Assembly (NCBI GenBank): GCA_946183755.1
Contig: CAMHCZ010000115.1
Coordinates: 1 to 5,636, forward strand
Origin: an uncultured bacterium
GTDB taxonomy: Bacteria; Bacteroidota; Bacteroidia; Bacteroidales; Paludibacteraceae
Length of the DNA stretch: 5,636 nt
Direction of reading: 5' to 3'
The notes under the pieces are model-generated. The model did not search any database. It saw only the letters and a program-made list of their open reading frames with translations, and was not told the DNA's origin. A program made the position numbers and the translations under genes. Below, piece after piece: positions 1 to 5,636 of the stretch; position 1 is the stretch's first letter, and each line of letters starts with the position of its first letter.

Positions 1-1701
1 TGTATATTCGTATGGCTTGTCTGTCAACACCTCGTTATACACATTCTCACCTATTATATAGGTGTAGTTGTCGCCAGCGCCTTTCACTGGAGTCGCTTTG
101 TCAATTACCCATCTAACCTCGCTGACGCCGATATTGTCTAAGTCGTCTGTTGGCTTGAACTTTGTCGCTGGGTCGATACACATCGCCATGGTTATCTCGT
201 CGGCCTCAATGCCGTTCAGCGAGAAGTTTGTCGTATTAGTCACGGCAGCAGAACCTACCGAATATCCGTATCCCACGTCCTTACCTTTCGAACCGTAAAC
301 GTATGCGTTGAATCCGTTAGGGTTCTTCAACGTGTAGCTCGCTCCAGTGTTCAAACCAGAATACACCCTATATGAATATTCTGTGCCTGGCACTACTGTC
401 CAGCCGCTGTTCAGCTCCTCTGTTGTGCCATAGCTGCTGGTCAAGGTTGTAGAGTTGCATGCGCTTGTCTTCGCTGTTATCATCAAGCTGTGTTCCGAGA
501 TACCGCCGTTTGCTATAGCTGTGAATGTCATATCCTGAACCGCTTGTTCTGCTGGAGCTATTGTAATCATGGCTGGAGCACCATTCGCATCATCTCCGGC
601 ATTCTCTCCTGTAGTAAAGAATGCCACTCCGACAGGCTTCGTCGCATGCACATAACAACCCTTATTCTCTGTGTCAACATACTCATAGAACTGCGAAGGG
701 TTCAATGTCGCAACCTCAACGCCATTGACAGAGACTTTTGTACATGGTTTTGACGCCACAATTCTTGTCACGGCGCTTCCGTATGTGTCAGGCGAACCTA
801 CAATATAAGTCGATCCCCACAAATGAGTAGGGAACAACTGATCGAACTCATAGTCGCCATTGTTGTAAGCGGAGTTCTGACCACTACCATGCTGCGTTCC
901 GGCAAAGACAGCAATCTTCTTACACATGTTGCCGCCCTTCACGCCATCGTTTTTCAACACTATTCTTGTGCCGGTCAGGTCATTTGTTCCTGTAGCCCCA
1001 TCTGTGGAATATTTCTTTTCTGCGCTTTTCGCTCTTATGAGATACGTTTGTCCTCTGCTCAACGAAATCTCTATCTTTTCTGGCACGACAGCAGTTGCAT
1101 CATTGTCCAAAAGACAAGTCGGGTATATTTCTATGTCGCAATCGTCAGTCGCCACGATAAGAGCTTCCGAAGGAAAGTTGTTAGCATCTGTAGAATTTTT
1201 CTGTGAGTTGCCCGAACGGCTTATAACATAATACTCATTTCCCAATGCCTCTATCGGATAAACACAAGCCGCATCTGCAGTCTTGCTTCCGCTCAAACTC
1301 GCATACAAGGAAACTTTAATATCCTCGCCCGACGCATTTGTTGCGTGCGCATAATATCCGTTATCGTCAGGAACGTTTGACTTCACTGTATAGCAGTCTT
1401 TGTGAGTTCCAGACACTGTCACAGAAGTCTCTTCCGCACTGTTCGTCGAGGCAAGAGCGATCTCTGTTTTTCCTACGTTTATATTATGCGTAACCGTAGT
1501 TCCTGTTCTCGGGTTCGTCAATTCAAGCTTGCCAGCCACCTCGGAAGACACGAACAATGTCATTGTCTTCTCACGCTTTGGTCTGCCTCGCATGAATGAA
1601 AAATAGAACTCGCTTCCCTGAGTACTCTCTCCGCTTTGTATTGCCAGCACCTCAGGCATCGCCATCGCTGCTGCTATCATTATCGCGAATATCTTTTTCA
1701 T
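1..1701 (-). CDS. IgGFc-binding-domain surface/secreted protein (3' end outside window)
   Basis: The frame is open for exactly 567 codons from ATG 1701 to the window edge with no stop, so the C-terminus is missing. Residues 1-20 (MKKIFAIMIAAAMAMPEVLA) form a signal peptide with likely cleavage after VLA. Residues ~28-410 match what I know of the IgGFc_binding family of bacterial surface proteins: an opening G-S-E-F-Y-F-S-F segment (29-36), LFVSSEVAG (49-57), a VAVFAG-like KIAVFAG (262-268), then the characteristic YEFDQLFPTHLWGSTY (284-299) and a late HSLMIT (404-409). Residues ~463-484 (NGFNAYVYGS...GYGYSVGS) resemble the segment that closes this region in Bacteroidota homologues. From ~508 (CIDP...F...W) the sequence looks like the start of a PKD or Ig-like module. 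It lies 35 bp behind the upstream gene and is probably co-transcribed. Family members are often long, multidomain and exported by the type IX system; whether this one carries a sorting domain cannot be seen. The ligand is unknown, and the family name does not prove IgG binding. Confidence 0.85.
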   Translation of the reverse strand, partial: MKKIFAIMIAAAMAMPEVLAIQSGESTQGSEFYFSFMRGRPKREKTMTLFVSSEVAGKLELTNPRTGTTVTHNINVGKTEIALASTNSAEETSVTVSGTHKDCYTVKSNVPDDNGYYAHATNASGEDIKVSLYASLSGSKTADAACVYPIEALGNEYYVISRSGNSQKNSTDANNFPSEALIVATDDCDIEIYPTCLLDNDATAVVPEKIEISLSRGQTYLIRAKSAEKKYSTDGATGTNDLTGTRIVLKNDGVKGGNMCKKIAVFAGTQHGSGQNSAYNNGDYEFDQLFPTHLWGSTYIVGSPDTYGSAVTRIVASKPCTKVSVNGVEVATLNPSQFYEYVDTENKGCYVHATKPVGVAFFTTGENAGDDANGAPAMITIAPAEQAVQDMTFTAIANGGISEHSLMITAKTSACNSTTLTSSYGTTEELNSGWTVVPGTEYSYRVYSGLNTGASYTLKNPNGFNAYVYGSKGKDVGYGYSVGSAAVTNTTNFSLNGIEADEITMAMCIDPATKFKPTDDLDNIGVSEVRWVIDKATPVKGAGDNYTYIIGENVYNEVLTDKPYEYT

Positions 1702-1736
1702 ATATATAATGTCCTTTAGGAAAATCTTGTGTTATA
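1702..1736 (-). promoter_or_regulatory. 35-bp intergenic gap with possible ribosome binding site
   Basis: Read on the minus strand, this gap contains AAAGGA followed by 10 A/T-rich bases before the ATG at 1701. It is the only Shine-Dalgarno-like sequence near a start in this window, though the spacing is a little long and Bacteroidota rely weakly on such sites. I see no stem-loop with a T tract and no TAnnTTTG box here. This supports read-through from the gene ending at 1737 rather than a separate transcript. Confidence 0.4.
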
Positions 1737-4103
1737 TTATTTGCAGTTGCATTCCTTGTCTGTCACCGCTGGACTGCCGACTGCACTCACCGAAATGTAT
1801 GGCACCATAATCTCGTTAGTTCCAGTGTTGGTTATGACAATCGCAGTAGTTGTATTGCTGTCCACTGTCAGCTGCTCCTCTACTCCGTCATTGTCGTATG
1901 CCATAGTTATAGCGCCGTCCTTGCTTGCCGCGCCTGCTGTTATGTTGTAATTGCACTGACCGAACGAGAATATTATCACATCCACAGTGCCGACCGACTC
2001 GGCTGTGAGCGTAAGCGACTCACCTGCTGCCAAACGGTATGCTCCGTTCTTGCTTGTCGCAGCACCACGCGTGCTGGCTTCGCTGTCGTATGCAGGACCA
2101 ACAACAAACGCTGGCTGCTCGAACTCTGCGCCATCCATGTTAGAACAATATGGAAGATTCGCTGTATGCAATGTTCCATCCGCCGTCTTGAAGTCCTTGC
2201 TATAAATAAGTTCATTACCTGCTAAGTCTGTCAGAGAGCCGCTCTCTATCATTATTGTATAATCAGTCAAGCCTTCCAGACCACTGAACACTGCGCTACC
2301 CGTCATATTATCTGAACCGAGCGTAAGGACGCCGCTCCAAACCACAGTACCACTTGATTTCTTCTTTATTGATATTTTGCCAGCGTTTGCTGAACCGTCC
2401 GCCAGTTTTACCGGCTCATTGAAGGTCAACTGAAGCGGACCAGCCAAAGATGCCGCTGTCAAATCCGTTGGCTTGTCAACCGACACGACTATCGGCGCAT
2501 CATCATCAGGTATAACATTTATCATGTAATCCTTGAACACTCCGTCCTTCTCGGCATTAACTCTGAATGGTTTTGACAATACGTTTGGCTTTACAAAAAC
2601 CATAGGAATCACCGTCGTCGACGACACCTCACTCAGCGGAGAAGTCGTGTAAACAGGAGTGAATGGACTGTTGCTCAAATCAGAGCTCTTCATATAAACA
2701 TTCACATTCGAGCCGCTTATTACTCCTTCTGCGAACTTGCCTGCGCCTATAGGCAACGAGAATGTCAGCAGGTCGCACGCCGTGCTTGGCTCCTCATACG
2801 CCACATTTATGGTGTATGTTGTGGAATTGCCGTCCTCCGAAGTTATGACAACCGACTGAGGCACAGAGTAATCTATATTCATAGCCACACCGTCGGCAAC
2901 CGACGTTCCGCCACCCAGTCTTGCATTAGCGAGGTCATCAGAGAAATCTATCGTTGTTGATATTGAGTTCTTAGCTGCTGCGTTCTTTCTTCCGTCGCCG
3001 TAAGAGTATGGCAATGTCACAGTAACCGTATTTCCGCTAATCGTAGCATACCTTGTGTCGCCATCTATCACATACGCCAGTTTGTCAAGATTTCTGACCG
3101 TGCTGGCAGGAATTTTCTCTACTGTCACCTTGTAAAGGTAATTCTCTGGATTACCATCGTTATCCTTGTCAAATGTGAATGTGTACTCAATAGGATTAGT
3201 CACTGAATTGGTGAAATCCTGTGCAGAAGTCGGACCGACAAGCGTTCCGCCTGTTATAGTCGTGAAGTCTGGTGTCAGGCTTGTGATATCAGAAGCGTAA
3301 GGAACCAAGAAATGCACTGTAGTTGTGCTAACGACATCAGCTGTCACCGGAGTACCCGACACCACAACCGAAGCTGCAGATACCACCTGTGGAATTCGTC
3401 TTAAAGAGAAGAAACCACCCAGTTTTGACAAATTGCCGCCTTTAGCAAGATCCTCTATTTTTATAACAGAAACAATGTCCGGGTCAAGAACATAATGGTT
3501 AGTCTTCTGCTTTTCAGAATATTTGTTGTTTGTATTGTTTACGATAACATCATTAATAGAGACCTGAATGTATCGTGGTTTCGAAAAATCCGCCTGCTTG
3601 ACATCCAGAACAGCCAAACCAAACATGTCATAACCAGTGACAGACAAGACTATCTCATTACCAGTATTATTGAACTGTGAATACAAAGCCTGAACATCCT
3701 TTCCGTGCAAAGTGCCAAAAGCTCCAGACTTTCCTAATTCTTCAGTATACGACTGACCATCGTTTGAAAACTTCGAGACAGATACAGTAAACCACGAAGA
3801 TGAAAATGAAGAAGGTTCTTTATCTTCACTATATGCGACAACATGTTCATGTCCTGCTTGGTCATAAGCAACCACTCCATATTGCTTTACGCCATCTTTG
3901 GTGGTTAAAGCAAATGAATATGTTTCATACTGTCGTTCGTCAGAATAAGTATAAGTGCTTATCGGTGTTGTATTATCATCATCGTCCGTATAAGCATCGA
4001 ACTCAGCTGAAGTGTGTGGCGTCAACGCAAAAGACTGTGACACTGGAAACACGAACACAGCTGCCAACATAAGCGCTGCTCTTTTCATTATATTTTTCTT
4101 CAT
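1737..4103 (-). CDS. Secreted multidomain beta-sandwich protein (DUF5018-like repeats plus Big_5 domain)
   Basis: From ATG 4103 the protein has 788 residues. The frame also allows a GTG at 4124 and an ATG at 4088; 4103 is preferred because it gives a standard signal peptide (MKKNIMKRAALMLAAVFVFP, cleavage likely after SQSFA at 26). Residues ~27-240 match no family I recognise. Three related modules follow: ~245-332, ~338-437 and ~444-535. The first two share a TVHFLVPY/TVTVTLPY strand, a middle Ser/Thr/Gly-rich part and a closing Y-x-V/I-x-V strand; the third is more divergent. They resemble DUF5018 or cadherin-like modules of Bacteroidota surface proteins. Residues ~536-641 look like an SbsA-type Ig-like (Big_5) domain: LQLTFNEPVKL, then a Y-T-I strand and LTDLAGNEL. 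The remaining ~145 residues form an unassigned beta-rich domain ending in ECNCK. No enzyme motif, lipobox or C-terminal anchor is evident, so it is inferred to be a structural or adhesive exported protein. It is the first gene of the left-hand unit, with its own promoter. Confidence 0.85.
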   Translation of the reverse strand: MKKNIMKRAALMLAAVFVFPVSQSFALTPHTSAEFDAYTDDDDNTTPISTYTYSDERQYETYSFALTTKDGVKQYGVVAYDQAGHEHVVAYSEDKEPSSFSSSWFTVSVSKFSNDGQSYTEELGKSGAFGTLHGKDVQALYSQFNNTGNEIVLSVTGYDMFGLAVLDVKQADFSKPRYIQVSINDVIVNNTNNKYSEKQKTNHYVLDPDIVSVIKIEDLAKGGNLSKLGGFFSLRRIPQVVSAASVVVSGTPVTADVVSTTTVHFLVPYASDITSLTPDFTTITGGTLVGPTSAQDFTNSVTNPIEYTFTFDKDNDGNPENYLYKVTVEKIPASTVRNLDKLAYVIDGDTRYATISGNTVTVTLPYSYGDGRKNAAAKNSISTTIDFSDDLANARLGGGTSVADGVAMNIDYSVPQSVVITSEDGNSTTYTINVAYEEPSTACDLLTFSLPIGAGKFAEGVISGSNVNVYMKSSDLSNSPFTPVYTTSPLSEVSSTTVIPMVFVKPNVLSKPFRVNAEKDGVFKDYMINVIPDDDAPIVVSVDKPTDLTAASLAGPLQLTFNEPVKLADGSANAGKISIKKKSSGTVVWSGVLTLGSDNMTGSAVFSGLEGLTDYTIMIESGSLTDLAGNELIYSKDFKTADGTLHTANLPYCSNMDGAEFEQPAFVVGPAYDSEASTRGAATSKNGAYRLAAGESLTLTAESVGTVDVIIFSFGQCNYNITAGAASKDGAITMAYDNDGVEEQLTVDSNTTTAIVITNTGTNEIMVPYISVSAVGSPAVTDKECNCK

Positions 4104-4135
4104 AAAATCTTCGTTTGAAAGCACAAATCACGAAA

Positions 4136-4167
4136 ATTTGCGCCTTTTTACTCATTAAAAGGCAAAT
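4136..4167. repeat. Imperfect palindrome overlapping the promoter
   Basis: The inner arms GCCTTTT (4142-4148) and AAAAGGC (4157-4163) are exact inverted complements around an 8-base centre. Allowing a two-base bulge, outer arms ATTTG (4136-4140) and CAAAT (4163-4167) extend it. It covers the downstream half of the -7 box and the expected transcription start. It could be an operator or a hairpin at the start of the leader. It is not a convincing terminator, since no clean T tract follows on either strand. Confidence 0.45.
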
Positions 4168-4170
4168 ATA
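4163..4170 (-). promoter_or_regulatory. Bacteroidota-type -7 promoter box
   Basis: On the minus strand these bases read TATATTTG, a perfect match to the Bacteroidota -7 consensus TAnnTTTG. The box ends 59 bp before the ATG at 4103, implying a leader of roughly 50 nt. The expected -33 TTTG is not clear; only a weak CTTTCTTTC stretch (about 4182-4190) lies upstream, with imperfect spacing. It would drive the two-gene exported-protein unit. Confidence 0.6.
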
Positions 4171-4266
4171 TGATTTATAGGGAAAGAAAGGTGATGTTTA
4201 ATGTTGTTTTTTTGCACTCGCAGCGCTTATCATAACTCTTTTTAACCACAAACATAACATTTCAGA

Positions 4267-4301
4267 CAAAAAGTAAAGGCAAGTGTCATTAACACTTGCC
4301 T
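4267..4301 (-). terminator. Intrinsic terminator of the LPP20/TonB-like unit
   Basis: On the minus strand AGGCAAGTGT (4301-4292) pairs perfectly with ACACTTGCCT (4286-4277) around a 5-base loop. TTACTTTTTG follows directly, giving a 10-bp stem plus a T-rich tract. It lies about 75 bp after the stop of the TonB-like gene and before the promoter of the next gene, so it separates the two transcription units. Confidence 0.8.
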
Positions 4302-4375
4302 CTGCTTTAACTTACTTACGTACAATCATAAGCAACAGATACTCAGTACGGAACTATTTCTTTCATAATCCTTGA

Positions 4376-5098
4376 TTATCTTTCTTTAAAACGATAAGTG
4401 ACAGAGCCTATCTGATTCCCCGTCAGCTTAGGATTGGCATTGAACTTTATCTTTCTTGCCTTAGCCATACACTCGTTGCGCAAAGCCTTATCGGATATAG
4501 TCGTTCCCTTGCCTATGGCGGTGCCTATCACGTTTCCGTTCTTGTCCACTGAGATTGTGACTATTATCACGCCTTCCTGATTACCAACGTAAGCAGGCTT
4601 CGGAATCGGACCCACAAGGTCGCGTCCTGATAACGACCAAGACTGACCATTGGAAACTCCGAGACCTTCACCCAATGGGTTGCCTGGAGTAGATCCAGTG
4701 CCACCTACTCTAGGTCCGTTGCCCGACATCGATGTCCCGCCCTTGCCAAATGCTCCGGCAGCCAACGCTCTCGCTTTGTCTTCCTTTGATTTCTGCGCTG
4801 CGGCGGCTCTCGCCTGTGCAGCTGTTGCGTTCGAGCCGGTGCCCATGCGAGCTCTCTCGGCGGCTTGCGCTGCTGCTTCTGCTGCCACACGTGCATCTTC
4901 CGCCGCCTTAGCGGCTTTTTCTGCTGCTATGCGCGCCTCTTCTGCTAATATTTTTGCTCTCGCATCGTCATACACCCCGCTTTCATCGGGTGCATTATAT
5001 CCCCTTGAAACGCCACCGATTTCATCATCTGTTATTGGGGCACATATTGACACGCTTCCGAACGCGCATAACAACAATCCAAAAACAAGTTTTTTCAT
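4376..5098 (-). CDS. TonB-family protein with alanine-rich heptad linker
   Basis: The 240-residue protein has two lysines then a hydrophobic stretch at ~4-20 (LVFGLLLCAFGSVSICA). This could be a signal peptide or an uncleaved inner-membrane anchor; the possible cleavage sites are poor (Pro follows ICA). Residues 52-86 are five consecutive heptads of the pattern A-E-x-A-x-x-A, followed by a second Ala/Lys/Arg-rich helix to ~113, together like the TolA stalk. A Gly-rich link with AGAFGKGG (114-121) and GNPLGEGLG (139-147) leads to the C-terminal domain (~154-239): WSLSGRDLVGPIPKPAY, then GVIIVTISVDKNGNVIG, a helix, and a closing GSVTYRF strand. These segments match Bacteroidota TonB-family C-terminal domains, which in known systems transmit energy from an ExbB/ExbD motor to outer-membrane transporters. 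No ExbB or ExbD gene is in view. The start lies 8 bp after the upstream stop, so the two are co-transcribed. TonB family is fairly sure; the actual partner is unknown. Confidence 0.85.
   Translation of the reverse strand: MKKLVFGLLLCAFGSVSICAPITDDEIGGVSRGYNAPDESGVYDDARAKILAEEARIAAEKAAKAAEDARVAAEAAAQAAERARMGTGSNATAAQARAAAAQKSKEDKARALAAGAFGKGGTSMSGNGPRVGGTGSTPGNPLGEGLGVSNGQSWSLSGRDLVGPIPKPAYVGNQEGVIIVTISVDKNGNVIGTAIGKGTTISDKALRNECMAKARKIKFNANPKLTGNQIGSVTYRFKER
4841..4945 (-). repeat. Five in-frame 21-bp units encoding an alanine heptad stalk
   Basis: Residues 52-86 of the TonB-like protein fall into five contiguous seven-residue units. Every unit begins Ala-Glu and has Ala at position 4; four end in Ala, the last in Gly. 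The codons vary between units, so the repeat is clear at protein level but degenerate in DNA. It predicts a charged, alanine-rich helix or coiled coil of about 5 nm, a rigid alternative to the proline-rich spacer of classical TonB. Confidence 0.75.
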
Positions 5099-5106
5099 AT
5101 TGAGAT

Positions 5107-5636
5107 TTATTTTCCACTCATTTTGTTCATTTCCTCTTCGAAAGTCTTCTTAAACTTCTCATACTCATAATCTATTCGAAGTTTATCATCACTTGAGATG
5201 GAATTACTTATTTCACGCAGAACTTCTGGTCCACCCAATTCTATTGCCACATACGAACGAAAAGCACCTTCTGGGGTTTTCATCATCTTTTCACAAATTG
5301 GAATAGTTCCTTGCAATTTTCTTTTCACAATCGTACGTGAGATCTCCTGATACTTTGACTTGGCTTCCTCATTCATGCCTGACTCATACGAAGACGCATA
5401 ATTATCAATCACTCGTTCAATCGTAGCTTCTATGCTCGTCGCCAAACGTGCACGAGCCGACTGCAGAGCCTTGTCTTTTGCAATAGTCATGCTGTTGCTG
5501 AACCCTTCGCCAGTTGCACGGAATGTCTTTTTGTCTGACTGGAACTCAGCACCCGTACAAGGTATCGTTATTTCTACATCTCCTTTATTAGAAGGAGTCT
5601 TGACTTCTGTTGTTTTTGCTGCGTTTTTCTTTGATG
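5107..5636 (-). CDS. LPP20-like family protein (5' end outside window)
   Basis: The frame is open from the right edge to TAA at 5107, giving 175 visible residues. The ATG at 5490 is codon 49 of this open stretch and is internal, because recognisable family sequence lies before it. Visible residues ~19-48 include VEITIPCTGAEF, SDKKTFRATGEGFS, and then AKDKALQSARARLATSIEATI. This G-x-G-x-S followed by an A-rich helix with AR-x-x-LA is the signature of the LPP20 family, and the IPC-G...SDKK-FRA form is one I associate with Bacteroidota members. A helical middle, the VAIELGG strand (~124-130) and a C-terminal FKKTFEEEMNKM helix complete it. LPP20 was named for a Helicobacter lipoprotein; the biochemical role is not established. 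The signal sequence or lipobox would lie outside the window. A Lys/Thr-rich stretch precedes the domain and suggests a linker. It sits 8 bp ahead of the TonB-like gene. Confidence 0.75.
   Translation of the reverse strand, partial: SKKNAAKTTEVKTPSNKGDVEITIPCTGAEFQSDKKTFRATGEGFSNSMTIAKDKALQSARARLATSIEATIERVIDNYASSYESGMNEEAKSKYQEISRTIVKRKLQGTIPICEKMMKTPEGAFRSYVAIELGGPEVLREISNSISSDDKLRIDYEYEKFKKTFEEEMNKMSGK

Larger units (their letters stand above)
4104..4375. other. Intergenic region between the two transcription units
   Basis: These 272 bp have no credible coding frame. Going in the direction of transcription (right to left), they hold a short 3' leader-out segment after the TonB-like stop and the intrinsic terminator (4267-4301). 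A stretch of about 65 bp with a run of T residues near 4206-4213 follows, in which I see nothing definite. Last come the -7 box and palindrome of the next gene. A small AT-rich hairpin (ATAATC/GATTAT, 4365-4379) touches the TonB-like stop codon; it is weak and probably incidental. Confidence 0.7.

Noticed and set aside
823..1231. Two overlapping plus-strand open frames of 127 and 101 codons
   Set aside because: Both are antisense to the IgGFc-like gene, whose 567-codon open frame and clear family motifs explain the region. Their translations look like random Cys/Ser/Phe-rich sequence.
1737..1990. Type IX secretion sorting domain at the C-terminus of the modular protein
   Set aside because: The end lacks the usual closing pattern of a basic-residue-ended beta strand after a Gly-rich turn; it ends in ECNCK after a different beta strand.
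4104..4124. GTG at 4124 as the start of the modular secreted protein
   Set aside because: It would put seven extra residues including two acidic ones ahead of an otherwise normal signal peptide, and ATG codons at 4103 and 4088 give a better N-terminus.
4365..4379. ATAATC/GATTAT hairpin at the TonB-like stop codon as a terminator
   Set aside because: The stem is six AT-rich pairs with a 3-base loop and no T tract follows; the 10-bp stem at 4277-4301 is far better.
5036..5065. Lipobox in the TonB-like protein (SVSIC)
   Set aside because: The residue before the cysteine is Ile, whereas lipoboxes need Gly, Ala or Ser there. The other cysteine (LLLC) is inside the hydrophobic core.
4650..5153. 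Open frame of 167 codons on the plus strand
   Set aside because: It lies antisense to the TonB-like gene and is kept open by the alanine-rich, GC-rich codons there. The protein is a low-complexity Ala/Ser sequence with no recognisable domain.

Overview
The window most likely comes from a member of the Bacteroidota, probably a Bacteroidales-like organism. Three things point there: an IgGFc-binding-domain surface protein, a TonB-family protein whose C-terminal half is of the Bacteroidota type, and a perfect match to the Bacteroidota -7 promoter element (TAnnTTTG) before one gene. Translation starts mostly have A/T-rich leaders with little Shine-Dalgarno signal, as is usual in that phylum. All four genes lie on the minus strand, so they are read from the right edge of the window to the left.

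Right part (5636 to about 4260): the 3' part of an LPP20-like gene, running in from outside the window, is followed after 8 bp by a TonB-family gene. The TonB-like protein has an N-terminal hydrophobic segment, an alanine-rich heptad linker and a TonB-type C-terminal domain. About 75 bp past its stop is a good intrinsic terminator, a 10-bp perfect stem followed by a T-rich tract. This looks like the end of an envelope-related operon.

Middle (4104-4375): a 272-bp intergenic region with that terminator, then the promoter of the next unit and an imperfect palindrome overlapping its -7 box.

Left part (4103 to 1): two exported-protein genes 35 bp apart with no terminator between them, so probably one transcript. 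The first encodes a roughly 788-residue secreted protein: an unassigned N-terminal region, three related beta-sandwich modules resembling DUF5018, one SbsA-type Ig-like (Big_5) domain and an unassigned C-terminal beta domain. The second is cut by the left edge after 567 codons. It has a signal peptide, an IgGFc-binding-like domain and the start of what may be a PKD/Ig-like repeat.

The left pair looks like a cell-surface or secreted adhesin-type system. The right pair looks like envelope machinery. The two units are separated by a terminator and a promoter, so a direct functional link between them is not shown by the sequence. No mobile element, CRISPR array, tRNA or rRNA was seen.
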